Assembly (NCBI GenBank): GCA_000149265.1
Contig: CH003411.1
Location: forward strand, 159,634 to 223,633
Direction: 5' to 3'
From: Ciona savignyi
Lineage: Eukaryota > Chordata > Ascidiacea > Phlebobranchia > Cionidae
DNA length: 64,000 bases
The notes under the pieces are model-generated. The model had not been told where the DNA came from, ran no database searches, and was given only the letters and a program-made list of their open reading frames with translations. Below are positions 16,801 through 28,592 of this stretch, one piece after another; position 1 is the first letter of the stretch, and the number at the start of each line of letters is the position of its first letter. Position numbers and translations under genes: made by a program.

Positions 16801-18713
16801 TATCAAAGATGAAGCATCGATAAAAGCCTTGGAAAGACCATAAGAGTATGTATGTTTTGAGTCGGGAAATATCCGCATAGATAAATTTAAAGACAGTGCC
16901 AAGGATAACTGGTGGATGGGTAATCTGACGTTTGCACTTGCATTTTCCCATTCAAGGATAAAACATGAAAATCCTATCCCAAGACCTCGGAGATATTTAG
17001 ACTATTACCTCTTGCAGGTGTTGAGGTGGGTTCCAGAAGAACCACTTCATTATAGAATCCCCCGATTGTTGCCGAACATACTTTGCCCAAGGAGAAATCC
17101 TTTCGATTCGTTCGTTGTCGTGTGTCTCGATGATCAACTGAGATCGGAATGTATAAAATATTTTGAGCCTGTTTTAACTTTACCAAGTATAATTTGCTAA
17201 GTAGGCTAACGTTAAAAAAAACTCTTTTGTCTTTAAACGATTGTCCATTTTAGAAAGAGAGACACGTTAAAAATTATGGTAAGAAGTAGACTTATGAGGT
17301 ATATGTGACGTATCATGCAAAAGAGTTTCTCATATCGCATTATCAATGAAACATACGGAAGATTATTGTTCCTTCAGCAAGTCATAACATAAGAACATTT
17401 CCGGATTCAAACTTATGGTTGTCATACAAACCTTAAGCTCATTCAGATGCTGAATAGCGCACGTTCCGTCACTGCGAGCAGGGATGTGTAACTCCCATTT
17501 CCCGAAGTCCCTGGCTTCGAACTTTCTTGGCTCACAGTCGTCTGCGGAAAACACATTGAAGAAAAAAAGTTCCTGATATTCTATTGCGTTGGACCGATAA
17601 CTTAAAGGGTGTAGGATCGAACCAACCGCTATCTAGTTGGTTGTATCCTTGGGTAAGCTCTAAGCGGAAATGACATGATTCCAGTGGATTAATGAATAAG
17701 TTGTACGGTCGTGTGGCCAAATGGTTAACGCGACCGATACATATACCGACTCTTATACTAAAAATGATCCAAGTGACGAGCCCATTATGGGTTCGAAACT
17801 TGGCTCGGTAAAAAAACAATTAATAAATGGGTTGCACAAAAACTGTAGCAATATCACTATCATCATGTACAACATACTGCAATATACCCGACGGTGGGCG
17901 CTAAGTAATCTGTTGATTGTCAGTGTGATTACGCCCCTTGCGTTTTCCTATTCACGGGGTATAATATTGTTATTTTATAGGATAATCATTTCTATAGAAT
18001 AAAAATATAATGTAAAAACTATTGACTACTTTAGGTAGAGATTCAGCATACCAAGTCGTCGTTAATTTAGTAATCTTGGTAATATTCTACGTAGCACGTC
18101 AAAATACTCACCACTGCTTATTTTCAAATAGACTGCTTTGACGTCAGGAACCCACTCCCAACACGTCACACTACCATCCTCCCATACGTGGACCCCACAC
18201 CACTTGTGCCCCTGGGAGAAGCTGTCCAACCCTTCGTATCGATCAATCGCGTTTCTAGTCTTCTCGAACATTCCATATCTGTGACGTCATAGTTGTAGTT
18301 ATAACTTAAAATGAAATTGTGATTGGGAACTTCTCAGTTTGATAGAATAATTCACACCCTGCAAATGTTCAAAACCGTGATAAAGGGCATGAGGTATCTT
18401 ACGCCCTGGCTTTCCCCCCACTAGGATATAAATAAACCAACCATCCACACACTGTAATAGCTCCAACAACTCGACACTGAGCATATTACAATAACCACTA
18501 ATAAAGGCTGTCTACACACTTACGAGAGTCCGATAAATGTCCGTTTAATCTTGTTCGTAACAAACTTTAAATCTCACAAAACGAAACAAAACCGCTCCAA
18601 ACGTACCTGGCCCGGATGTCGCCCTCAAACTTCCGAAGTTGCTGGTCGACAGCGAACAAACTCTCGATGTCGGGAACAGTTGACTCCTGAAGCTCTGCCT
18701 TGTAAGATTCCAT
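10818..18713 (-). CDS. GBE1: 1,4-alpha-glucan branching enzyme homologue (GBE1-like), 14 exons, catalytic residues replaced
   Basis: Family role: transfers alpha-1,4 glucan segments to alpha-1,6 branches of cytosolic glycogen. Exons, high to low: 18607-18713, 18112-18278, 17432-17541, 17009-17137, 16297-16526, 15725-15928, 14969-15084, 14472-14599, 13536-13634, 13027-13137, 12574-12736, 12175-12359, 11611-11741, 10818-10986. All phases agree; 682 aa against 702 in human. Order: N-terminal helix (MESYKAEL), CBM48 ([22 protein letters not shown]), GH13 barrel ([22 protein letters not shown]), C-terminal beta domain ([16 protein letters not shown]). Odd: GH13 region I reads DVMHGE (family DVVHSH), region II GFRFREL (family GFRFDGV; nucleophile Asp is Arg342), region IV NHEQ (family SHDQ; Glu466). 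The acid/base Glu397 (TIAE) is kept. It is probably inactive or altered. The last codons and stop come from a SINE. Confidence 0.92.
11087..11268 (-). repeat. SINE 3' half
   Basis: GTTTATCCCCGTGAATAGG, then CACCTCGCGCCCACCGTCGG and TTTAGTAGAACCCATTAAT: a 5'-truncated minus-strand copy in the last GBE1-like intron. Confidence 0.7.
11375..11550 (+). repeat. dispersed GTGTTTTAACGACTG repeat
   Basis: GCAGCCGCGTCCGCTATATA through GACGTGTTTTAACGACTG to an AT-rich end. It is shared with 25.55 kb and, in part, with 39.72 kb. Confidence 0.45.
11985..12100 (-). repeat. tRNA-like short repeat
   Basis: Minus-strand copy of a roughly 115-bp element: GTGTGGCTGAATGGTTAACT (A-box-like), CGATTGATATATATA-type spacer, GAGCC.ATCATGGGTTCGAA (B-box-like), then CCGGTAATAAAA. 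Confidence 0.65.
12822..12990 (+). repeat. SINE 3' half
   Basis: GATTAATGGGTTCCACCAAA through GGTAACCCGACGATGGGC to TTCACGGGGATAAACATGAA; the 5' part is missing. Confidence 0.7.
13656..13760 (+). repeat. tRNA-like short repeat
   Basis: ACGGTAGTGTGGCCGAATGG, TTAACGCGAC, then GAGCCCATCATAGGTTCGAA and GCCTCAGTAAAG. It lies directly against the acceptor side of GBE1-like exon 9. Confidence 0.65.
13806..13925. repeat. short minisatellite AGCAGACTACACGTA
   Basis: AGCAGACTACA recurs about five times with interspersed CGTA and ATAATAATATAA, in a GBE1-like intron. Confidence 0.8.
13990..14200 (+). repeat. composite SINE, 3'-truncated
   Basis: Starts GTCCGACCGATAAGCTTGGC, carries the B-box-like region and ends at GGTAACCCGATGGCGATG, missing the final 90 bp. 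Confidence 0.7.
14708..14965 (+). repeat. composite SINE, nearly full length
   Basis: From GGCTTAGTGTGGCGC through ACTAGCTAGTCAG, GGTAACCCGACGGTGGGCGC to CCACGGGGGATAAACATGC. It ends four bases short of the donor of GBE1-like exon 7. Confidence 0.75.
15436..15692 (+). repeat. composite SINE, nearly full length
   Basis: AATAGCTTGGTGGGTTAGCA head, CTGCAATAGCTCCGGTAAC middle, CCCATTCACGAGTATATAAA end. Confidence 0.75.
16045..16165 (-). repeat. tRNA-like short repeat
   Basis: Minus-strand copy: GTGTGGCCGAATGGTTAACA on the reverse strand, with a degenerate B-box-like end. Confidence 0.6.
16720..16985 (+). repeat. SINE 3' part interrupted by about 140 bp
   Basis: CCACCGCAATAGCTTAAGG at 16729, then unrelated DNA, then TGGATGGGTAATCTGACG at 16912 and CATTCAAGGATAAAACATGA at the end. 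The interrupting segment was not recognised. Confidence 0.5.
17575..17965 (+). repeat. composite SINE split by a nested tRNA-like element
   Basis: SINE 5' part to GATTAATGAATAA (about 17697), then a tRNA-like repeat (17700-17825), then the SINE resumes at AATGGGTTGCACAAA and runs to TTCACGGGGTATAATA. TTAATAA-type sequence flanks the insert on both sides. Confidence 0.75.
17700..17825 (+). repeat. tRNA-like short repeat nested in SINE
   Basis: ACGGTCGTGTGGCCAAATGG, TTAACGCGACCGATACATAT, GAGCCCATTATGGGTTCGAA, TTGGCTCGGTAAAAAAAC: a well-kept copy with both box-like regions. Confidence 0.75.
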
Positions 18714-20400
18714 CTTCTTGTTGTGGTTATCGTTGATTGCAGTGTTCAAATGATGGTTGTGTCACAGCACCGGTCTCTTTTATAGCATTCGTTCAATAAC
18801 CTTAAAACGATTATAAGTTTAAATGGGCGCTGGAAGTGCGTATGAACTCGTTTGATATGATTATTGTGGCGTTAGAAGTTTAAGTTTTTAATTTGTTCGG
18901 AAAACAGGGATTATGTGTAGCAGATTAATTCCTATCTTGTCGAAGTAATTTTCCGGTCTAATTTAGTTGATTTCTAATCCGTGTTTATCACACTTAATTA
19001 GTATGTGTCCGGGTGAGTTAAGCTTCGTGGAATAAAGTTATGTCTATTCGGGGAGACAAGGTTATGTCTATTCGGGGAGAAAATCGAAATGATCTGAAAT
19101 AATTCATATTCAGTATTGTCTTGTAGTCTATTGTCGGTATTAAGATTCTAGTTTGTTTCTTTTTGTGCTATTATCAGCACTTCACAAAAATAAAAGGTGT
19201 GAGGTTACGTTTACATTAATGGTATAAAAGACATTTGAATATGGGAAATTGATTTTTATTTGAAACCAATAAATGTGCAACTTCATATTGATTAGAAAAT
19301 GACTTGCGCCTATACAAGATTGACCCCGATGGATATTTCTCGTGTGTCCGTCTCGTTGGGTATTGAACTTCTGGTATCTTGCTTGAATTCTCGGTCTATC
19401 GGAAATTCCCTAAAAGTAATAATTTGCTACTTCATGGAATATTGTGATGCTTGTGATATGTTATATAAATGAGACTGATCAGCAGCTTTAGTGAGGCTTG
19501 GTTTCTTTCATGAAATATGGATCAAGGTATGGTGCCGGAACATTTTGTTCATATTTAAATTCTGTATCTTATGGTCTTGAGGTTTTAGCTATTTCATACC
19601 AGTATTACTATAGTGTTTTTATGTTTGAGGAGGTTCCTGTAATAAGCTGGGTGGAATTAAAATTACATCAGAACCTGTTTTATAAATTTCGAGTAAATAT
19701 TCTTTCTCGTTCAGAAGATATCAGCGATTAGGCCAAACATTCTGAAAAATGGTCATCTTTATTATACATTTTACCCAATAGTGGAATTCTCATTTTGTGA
19801 AATTCAATGTCGAGGAAACTGTATCAGCGTGCCAGTTGGAATTACTAATGACCTGGCAACCGGACATGCCTGCCACGATGGTGACGAAGAAAAATAAGTA
19901 GAAAAAAACGAATTAATATCGAAATGTTTGTTGAGGAAACTTAATAATTAGATAGCAGATGGTTATCGTAGAATCAGCTACTCCACAAAGTCCAATATGC
20001 GTTTTTATCTTGGATTTTAACCTGAGGTAGTGAAGGTAGTTAATGCGATTCGTTATACATATGCCTAAACAATAGCACTGTGGTACGAAGCGCACGTCTT
20101 TCTTATTATAAATACAAAACTCTCCCTTGTTCCTTTGATTTTACAAGTAAGTGTAACTAGAGGTTTATTTCGAATCATCAGCCCAAAAAGAAAACACTTT
20201 AAGTATACTTCTGTTTATTTGCGCGATTACAATGCGACACTTTGTACAAATTGATGAAATACATTGCAATATGTTGGTGATCCAATTCAAATAAGTGTAT
20301 TTCTGGTGCCTCATTTAAAGTAACTTCAAAATATATAGATGAGCCTTTATCATATTTTTCCAAATACAGCTGACATAATGGAACAAATGGTCAAGTGTTG
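18714..20400. other. intergenic, GBE1-like 5' end to CYP2-like 3' end
   Basis: No coding sequence recognised. TTATGTCTATTCGGGGAGA is duplicated in tandem at about 19037 and 19064. TTTATT at 20213 could be the reverse-strand polyadenylation signal for the P450 gene. Open frames here are short and not coding-like. Confidence 0.5.
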
Positions 20401-23400
20401 TTAATCATCCCACATTTGCTGGTTGTATTCCATGATCGACTTCTCACGTGAGAATCTCTCCTTCACTCGCATCTCATGGCTCGGGGGAACGAGGAATTGA
20501 CCCGATCTGAAACGACCATGTTATAAAGATATGAAACTCTATATTATAAAAAATATGTTGAATGTAAATAGTAGAGATATGGCCGTGTGCTGCATATGAT
20601 TAAGACATTCCTTTTATAAGGTAGAACCTGTTAATCCACTGTGTTCAGGAAATGTCCGTTAAGTGCCTTGCCAATTGACACAACCGTGTAGCTAACGAAC
20701 ACTGTCTAACTTGCAACCTTTCGGGTAAATGTCGACGCACTAACCCACCAAGCTATTCGGCCGGACAAACACTCGCATTTAGAACATCTCAGGGCAAAGT
20801 CAATTATGGTAAGTCTACTCTCCAACACTAGTAATTTAGAAGTTAAATTTTGTGTACAAAAAAATAAAATAAAATTTGTATGTAAAAAAAATAAAATTAA
20901 ATTTGTGTAAAAAAAAATAAAATAAATTTTGTGTAAAAAAAAATAAAATAAAATTTGTGTACAAAAAAATAAAATAAAATTTGTGTAAAAAAAAATAAAA
21001 TAAAATTTGTGTAAAAAAAAATAAAATTAAATTTGTGTAAAAAAAAATAAAATAAAATTTGTGTAAAAAAAAATAAAATAAAATTTGTGTACAAAAAAAT
21101 AAAATAAAATTTGTGAACAGAAAAAATTGGTAAAAAAAACCTCACCTCAAACACTCTTCGTTGATAGGAGGAGAGTCGTCACGTGCTAGCAGGAGATGAT
21201 ATCGCTGAAGCATGACGACGACAAATATGAAGAACTCCATTCTAGCTATGCTTTCCCCCATGCAGTACCTCGATCCTGGCGTCGAAAACGTTAAAGATTT
21301 GAGAGAGAAAAGTAGTCACCTCCCAGCCACGCCACCGTACATACATATATTTTTTTAATTTTTTTTACCGGGTTAAGTTTCGAACCCATGATGGGCTCGT
21401 CCCTTACACCGTTTTTTTATTATATAGTTGGTATATGTATGGGTGGCGGTAACCATTCGGCCACACCATCGCACATATATTTAATTTTTTTTTTACATAT
21501 ATACATATATTTAATTAACTTGCTTACTCATCACTCACCCATAGAGAACGCCACCAAGTGTGTGGGCTTGACAAATTTTCCGTCCGCGTCAAGAAATCGT
21601 TCAGGTCGGAATTCCTCGGGGTCACCCCATATCTTGGGGTCATGGTGAACCGCCCAGAAGTTCGTTATCACTTGGGTATCCTGGTTTGGATAATTCCGTA
21701 AAAAAATATATCCGTAATTAAAAAAATGCGATATTATTTGCGACCCCCCCAAAATGGGGTAAATATACGTCCACAATTTTTCTAAAATATAAATCCATGC
21801 TGTATATTGTGTTAAACTCGGTCCATCACGCCCTTTTTATGCATTTCGGTTGGGTAACCAGTTTCAAGTAAAAAATATGAAAAAAAACACTACGTTTATT
21901 TGTGTACCCATGTATTTTTATCGCGGCATTAATTTAAAAAATCCGTAATTTCCACATTGCACGTAGAGGGTTCGGTCTAAAACCACCAACTCCCGCTAAG
22001 CGCACAATTTGACCCTTTATTTGGCTTACCACAAAAAAATCCACGTTGATATGATTTTGTCGCTACTTATTTGTTATTTCTTATTGTTCTATTATCAAGG
22101 CTCTGGGTACCTAACCTTACTATAGAAACTAACAAAATAATAAAAGCTAAGCTTAATATAGTGAGACGTATTTCTTCTCCTGGAACATCAATACGAACAA
22201 TGCACTTAACGGACATTGCCTAAACCCAGTGAATTGACGGGTTCTACCAACTTAAAGGTATAAATCATACGCAACATTCTGTAATAGCTCCGGTAAGCGA
22301 GATAATCTGACGATTGCCCGTGTGATAACCCCCCTGCATTTCCACATTTATGCGGATAAATATAACTGATCTTCCCATCAGTTATCATAATTCTCACCTT
22401 TGGAATGTCGTATCCCATCAACTTGGTCGCCTCCATCGCCCGATGCGCGAGACCCAGTGGTCCAGGGATCCGGATCCGTAGCATCTCGGTCATGAAAGCC
22501 TGGGAGTGAATGTGGTGAAACGAGCTGCATTTGAGTGACATAGATAGTAATGAGCATAAAATACAGAGAAAATATTGAATCCCAGAAATGAAGTTATGCT
22601 TACGTTTGTATATGGCATATCATCAAGATGTGTCATTTTCGGTCTCGCATCTGGCCCAATTACCTTGTCGATTTCCTTCTGGATCTGTTTAGAAAAGTTA
22701 ATATTCTGCAACTTATATAAGATTATAAGCCATAATTGTAATAGTTCGATTCCCTTGCATTTAGATTATTCTTGACATAGCTAGTTTCGCCTGTACTATC
22801 AATATATTATAACGGTCCGCTACTCTTGTACCCAGTTGTGATTTACTAAATAACTTATCATGACATTGCATAAACGAGCAGCAGATACCACTACACCAAG
22901 CATCCTCCTACCTTCTTTTGCACTTGAGGTCGATTAATGAGATACACGATCGACCATCGTAGGGTGGAGACGGTTGTGTCGGTTCCCCCAACGAATAAGT
23001 CACGGACGTTGCCCAGAAGTTCAGCATCTGAAGAACATTTAATCCGTCTGATATTCTGTGTTGATTACCACTTTTTAGACATTTTTGTTTAATAAGCCAA
23101 GTTTCGAGTTCATGATAGGCCCGTCACTAGAAGTTCATGATAGGACCGTCACTACGTTTTTGTATAGGAGTCTGTATATGTATCCGTCGCGTAAACCATT
23201 TCGCGTAAACCACCTTAAGCTGACCATCAGGTTACTGCAGTAATTTTAGTGTGTTGTATATAATTAAAACGTTTCCTATTTTCCTTTCAAAGAATTCGGT
23301 TGATGTTCGCTATAAGTATTAACAAAAACGACAAAGACAGAGTTTCGATAAATTAACCTTTCGGATGTAAGGAAATCTTCCGGCTTTACCCAACTTAGTT

Positions 23401-26400
23401 ATGAGACTGTACCGGGATTGTGTGAGAAGCAACTGCGTTATTCTGGTGAACTTGTCATGCGTTATAATGCGTTTTCCGACCAAACATGATTATTTAGAGT
23501 CTACCTGAGTAAAATGAATTCGGGTCATGACTGGTTTGTTGGATCTTTTGTAGATAAGCCTCAATGAAGTCCCTGTATTCGTAGTTGTCCAGCGTGTCCT
23601 TGTGTGCTTGGATGATTGGCTTGAGCATACTATATAGCTGCGTATATGTATGTTGAAATTCAATATTGTGAAATTTTAAATTTGGCAGATTAAAATAGCT
23701 GCAGAAACTCAGCTGACAAAGTGAGGTATATAATATAATATTCAAGGTTTATCCCAGAGAAGGGGAAAACCAGCGGCTTTAACACATGGGCAATCATCAA
23801 ATTACCTCGTGCCCACCGTCGGGTTACCCGGAGCTATTACATTTTTTGTGTATGATTGAGGCATTCCTTCAATTTAGTAGAACCCATCCATTAACCCACC
23901 TGGTATAAGCAATAGACACAACCGACTATCCAGCTTTTGAATCTGCAACCCTCGATTGGTTGCAAAATGAACTAATGATGAATTATACCTTGTCACGTGA
24001 CGTCTGCAGACTCTTCACGGCTTTGCTGAACGGCCAGACGTGTCTCAGGTAAGGAGCGAAAACCAACAACTGAGAAACGATTAGAAAATTTAAAATGGAA
24101 TTTTAACAATAAGCCTTAATTCTGCTTTAAGTACATGTTAATTGGAAGCACTTTAAGTTCAGTCGTAGATTTAATACCGCAACAGAAATAAGATGCAGTT
24201 TACGCAGATATTCTTCTGCTTCATATTACTTGGATGTTTTACCATGAAGGTATTGGAGTTGTCGTTGAACCAATCCACAAGCGCCCGCGCTGTGTTTATG
24301 AACCTCAGGTCGTCGTAGTTGAATCGCTCACCGAATGCCAGGCTGCATATGACGTTGGCAACAGAGTGGGTGATGATTTTCTATTTGGAGAGAAAATGGA
24401 CAAAGTATAAACCAATTCACAGTAGGAGAAGAACAGTGTTATATTAGATGGCAACTGACGGGACAGTTAAACCACCAGCATACACTAAATTGTAAAGCCA
24501 GCATGTCAGCGACTTGTAAAGCCAGGTTAGCTAAGTCGATTAGAGGGTTCACAGTCTACCTTATACATTTTGTTACCAGGCTCAGTTTGAAACCCAGCAT
24601 TGACTCGTTGCATACAATGCGGTGTATGTATCGGTCGAGTTAACCATTCGGACATGGAAGGTTGGTTAAGTTCCTGATTCGCCTTAATACTTAGTGGAGT
24701 AAAGTAAATGAATCACCATACACGTCTTAGTCACACAAACACAGTAACAGCCACAGTAACCTGACGAACGGCTCGAGGCAATCCCACGGTTGTCAGTGTA
24801 ATAAAGTATCATTCCCTCCCACCGGGATAAAACACATGAAATGTTCTCCACGAACCGCCTGAATCATCCTAAGAAATCCTCTAATACCCCACCAGCACAC
24901 TCAACAAAATCTTACCGCAATATTGAAGTGTTTCTTCTTGATTATCTGCAACGCTTCACAGAAATACGTGGCCTCATCCTGTAAGGATAGCAAGTTAAGT
25001 TTTTGTGTAAATATTTTTTAAATTGTAAAAATCAAAACCCTTTAGTTGATAAATGTATTTATTTTCTACACAATTCTGGCCGGAGTACTTGCATTTACTA
25101 ATTAGGACAAAAACAATTGGGCACGTTACTACTTATTGAGAGAGTGTTGTTAATGAATAAATAGCATAATTATTTCATTGACCCATGCGCACTACTATAT
25201 ATGTAGGTTAAATTGAAAACAAAAAATAGTTTGCCTGTTCTTCAAGTTTAGCAGATTCAAATTTCTAGATTCGAAATTATTGGTGTAAAAGTAATTTGAA
25301 GTAGAATAAATTCGGACAAGTCCACTTATGATGCCTCACCACAATCGTTTCTTCCATGATCGCCCGGCCTGCTCCCAGCTTCCTCAATATGGTGGTTCCA
25401 AACTTCCGATTCTCTTTCCAACGTGCTCCATCAATAGCTAAGATTCCTAGAGCCAAACAAAGAAATATTTACCTTGTGGTATAATATTTATATTAATTCA
25501 CACAGGTGAAAACAAATTAAGTAATTGATTGGATTTTATACGTGTTTTAACGACTGCCGTTTTACTGTATTTTTTCCATTTTCCAGATTTTTATCAAAGG
25601 TTCTGTTTCGTGTTTTTATCGTGGAAACAAAAACTAAACTAAACTAAGTGGTGTTATTGGTGTTATTACTAGTTAATCATTAGATTACATAATAAAAATC
25701 TGTTAAGTAAAAGGGCGTATGGCCGACCGGCTAACACGACCGATACATCTACCCAATCATAAAAAACGGTATGGTGAGGGGCCCATCATGTTCAAATCAG
25801 CCTAATAACTCCACCTCTTCCCCCGGTAAAAGCTTGGAACATAATGCTGTCAGGACGGCCGGAAAAGATGTGTCCTTGTTTCACCAGCGCCTCATTGATG
25901 CTTTCCACACTGTTAAGTACCACAGTGAACTTCCTCAGTAGCTTGACTCCAACGATCGGGCCGTATTTCCAACCGATTTTCTGCGAAAAGTTGCGCTTTT
26001 TAGTCTTGTGCATTTTTTCGCCGTTTCGTTACATTAGAATTAATTAAAGTCCAGGAGACAGGATAAAACGGCAAAATACACTATTTAAAACACGTCAGTG
26101 AATAGACATAATGGAGAGAACAAAATGACGTATGGTTAAACCTGTGTTACTGGTTGTTAACCTGTCTATGCCATCGATGTTTGCAACCAGCCAAACAATA
26201 GAAGAAATTGCTATTTAGCCGTTGGTGTGAAGGTAGCAATGGCACCACTGGCGAATTTAAAGGAGGGGACATATATACGTGGTGCCATACCCCTTTCCCC
26301 TCTCTCGGCGTTGAACCTAATGTACATTTTCTCCCCTGTTTTACCATTATTAATTTAATTGAAAAGTTACAAGTCAATCTGTAACAAACCTAAATCACCA

Positions 26401-26769
26401 ACGAAGGATATTATTAACGAATAATTTCGCATTAGTTCATAATGGAGCCTGTTTTGACATTGTTCGTCGTTCTAAGAAGCGAAATTGGTTGAACCGAGGA
26501 TATTGAACTCAATCACACTTGACACGTCATCAGGTTCCTTCTGCGACCATGGCGTACAAGCATTCATATCACACACTCACCGTCAAAGCGACTTCTGCTC
26601 GATTCGTCATGCTGCCCGCTATACCAAGGACTGGTAAGCCAATTGGTCCCGGCGGAAAGTTCTTCGGTCTTTTAACCCACTGCCATATGACGTAAGGAAT
26701 CAAAATGGCGGCCAATACTGCCCATGTCACCTGGGCGCTTACAAAATGCGGCCAAAACGTTTCTATCAT
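20401..26769 (-). CDS. cytochrome P450, CYP2-type microsomal monooxygenase, 13 exons, complete
   Basis: Haem-thiolate monooxygenase of the ER membrane, using NADPH-P450 reductase; the substrate cannot be told. Exons, high to low: 26581-26769, 25815-25980, 25340-25446, 24916-24978, 24243-24380, 23989-24069, 23505-23637, 22912-23027, 22604-22684, 22398-22499, 21539-21680, 21146-21275, 20401-20506. Phases agree throughout; 517 aa. Seen: N-terminal anchor ([16 protein letters not shown]), proline hinge FPPGP, C-helix [11 protein letters not shown]-helix FVGGTDTT, K-helix ExxR in TEMLR, PERF motif EFRPERF, haem loop [11 protein letters not shown] with Cys444. The C-terminus extends to [13 protein letters not shown]2 clan fits the conserved RGILAI exon junction and the I-helix; the subfamily is not assignable here. 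The exon 7 acceptor has a weak pyrimidine tract. Confidence 0.94.
20600..20772 (-). repeat. SINE 5' half
   Basis: GTAGAACCTGTTAATCCACT, GTTAAGTGCCTTGCC, AACTTGCAACCTTTCGGG and CACTAACCCACCAAGCTATT: the head and body of a minus-strand copy. Confidence 0.65.
20845..21120. repeat. AT-rich minisatellite, about 27-bp unit, roughly 10 copies
   Basis: Unit close to AAATTTGTGTAAAAAAAAAT plus AAAATA, repeated in the last intron of the CYP2-like gene, a few bp from its exon 12 donor. An open frame on the reverse strand is an artefact of the repeat. Confidence 0.95.
21355..21476 (-). repeat. tRNA-like short repeat
   Basis: TACCGGGTTAAGTTTCGAAC, CCATGATGGGCTCGTC, then GGTAACCATTCGGCCACACC: minus-strand copy in a P450 intron. 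Confidence 0.65.
22200..22376 (+). repeat. SINE 3' half
   Basis: GCACTTAACGGACATTGCC through GTAATAGCTCCGGTAAGCG to CATTTATGCGGATAAATATA. Confidence 0.65.
23085..23215 (-). repeat. tRNA-like short repeat with internal duplication
   Basis: CAAGTTTCGAGTTCATGATA, with AGTTCATGATAGG.CCGTCACTA present twice, and GCGTAAACCATTTCGCGTAA at the head end. Degenerate. Confidence 0.5.
23752..23962 (-). repeat. composite SINE, 5'-truncated
   Basis: GGTTTATCCCAGAGAAGGGG, CTCGTGCCCACCGTCGGG, CAATTTAGTAGAACCCATCC, ACACAACCGACTATCCAGC: minus-strand copy. Confidence 0.65.
24574..24655 (-). repeat. tRNA-like short repeat, degenerate
   Basis: ACCAGGCTCAGTTTGAAACC and GTATGTATCGGTCGAGTTAA, CCATTCGGACATGG. Confidence 0.5.
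24720..24845 (+). repeat. degenerate SINE 3' part
   Basis: GTAACCTGACGAACGGCTCG, AGGCAATCCCACGGTTGTC and CCACCGGGATAAAACACATG follow the order of the SINE tail. Confidence 0.4.
25535..25652 (+). repeat. dispersed GTGTTTTAACGACTG repeat with ACTAA tail
   Basis: ACGTGTTTTAACGACTGCCG, CGTGTTTTTATCGTGG, then AAACTAAACTAAACTAA. Confidence 0.5.
25712..25803 (+). repeat. tRNA-like short repeat, degenerate
   Basis: GGGCGTATGGCCGACCGGCT, AACACGACCGATACATCTAC and GGGGCCCATCATGTTCAAAT. Confidence 0.5.
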
Positions 26770-27571
26770 CGTATTGTTCTAACCCATGAGCTGTAATATT
26801 CAAGTATAATTGACGTTTCCAAATATACATAGACGGCATATAATAAATAGCGTCACCTTTCCATCTTTAAAACAATTAATTTTTGTTCTTTCATTATTAA
26901 TCTTTACTGTTATTCATGCTACTTAAAATGCAGAGTATTATACTAGTACACCCAGCTTCTATATTTAAGTTTGTTCTTCCATATCCTAACAATATGAACA
27001 AGCATTACTACTCGACTGTGAAACTAATTCGCTGCGGTAACCGATTCACGTAGTAAGTTGCCATGTATGAAGAAGTTGCCAATCTAATGTCGTTTCTTTC
27101 CTGTTTTCGACGTTGAATGATTATTTATTGTCACTTCCAACTCTAGGAAGTTGACACCAGACGCTGTTAGCTTCATAATATTCTCAACTAACACTTGTTG
27201 TTTCATGTAACATGTTGCAACAGCAGCACAGCCATTCGTATAATGCACCATTACAAATGCAACAACTTATCAGACCTGTCCTCGTAAAACCCATGACGTA
27301 TTGGGTAGAATATAGCCGGTTTGTTTACTATTACTACAGGAGCCTCGCCGTGTGTTTTCTAATTTCGTTATAATCTAGCGACTGTATATACACAGTGGTG
27401 GAAACGGGCGCCAAAATTAGTGATAAACTATACCTTTCCTGCGGAGTTACCAGAAACTGTGAGAGCATTTTGCTCCCCGCTTCTGCGTACTTTAAGCGGT
27501 GGATTTGGTTTTTAACATTTAAAAGCCCGCACTGTTATTCTTTTTAAAAAACTGTTAAAAACAAACCCACC

Positions 27572-27838
27572 GCCGAATGGTTGTAGGTGTCATTAGCGAG
27601 TTGTAACTGGTCATTAGCTAGTCGGTTGTGTCCTTGGGCGAGGCAATTAACGGACATTGCCTGAACCCAGCGGATTAATGGGTTCTACTAAATTGAAGGA
27701 AAATGTGAATCCTACACAACACACCGCAATAGCTCTGATAACCTGATGGTGGGCGCAAGGTGATCTAACGATTGCTTGTGTGTTAACGCCCCTTTCATTT
27801 TCCATTCCAAAGGAAAAATATGAATCTATCCTATCATT
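27572..27838 (+). repeat. composite SINE, nearly full length
   Basis: AATGGTTGTAGG-type head, CATTAGCTAGTCGGTTGTGT, AACGGACATTGCCTGAACCC, CACCGCAATAGCTCTGATAA, GATCTAACGATTGCTTGTG. Confidence 0.75.
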
Positions 27839-28592
27839 TTGAATGACGGTCAATATCACACTGTTATATCCGACCGATTACTTGGCAACGATAATCGGGT
27901 TCCCCGACCGAATGCAGTGTTTTGCATTCAACAAACCAATATAGTTGGCTTGGGTAACGCAAGTTCCTTGCCATTACAACAACCGACTGGGTATCTCCCA
28001 GTTATTCTTTTTAGTACCGACACTGCTATAGCTAAATCGACGTAACACCATTTTTTGTTACACCTGAACATGTCTGAAACTATTAAATATTTTCTCTCTC
28101 TTACTATATAGTATATACAATAGTTCTGGTGAATTTATGGTTTGACGAGATTTTCCAAACAACCGAGAATAAGTCAAGCCATTCCAATAAACTGGTATCA
28201 CACATATTAAGTAAAATGAAACGGAGCAACCATGCGCTGAATTGATGGCGTGTATGGAAATTTGATACTAATTTTATGCGCGTTGTTTGTATTTTATGTT
28301 AATTTTACGTAAAGTGCAGTATTGTTTTGCATACTTAAATACAATATGCCTCGGTAAGTGTGCACCTGGAATGGTTGTCCACACCAGTAGAACTTCATGT
28401 GTTCAAGTAGTTCTCTCTGTCTGCTGGCGTTCCTCACAGCAGACACCACTGCATTGGTCGACACACTTTTATTCGAGTTAGTATAAGTTTTTTTCAGACT
28501 AAATTTTAATTTGTCGAACTAATGATTTTAATCGCAATTGATTGTATGATCAAAACCGATTTACACATACTTAACAATCAAAAGCCAAGATT

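Noticed and set aside
16974-17186. 70-aa minus-strand frame at the GBE1-like fourth exon
   Set aside because: Wrong frame. The frame with RISPWAKYV and phase-matched splice sites is the coding one.
20897-21154. 85-aa Phe/Leu-rich frame
   Set aside because: Produced by the AT minisatellite.
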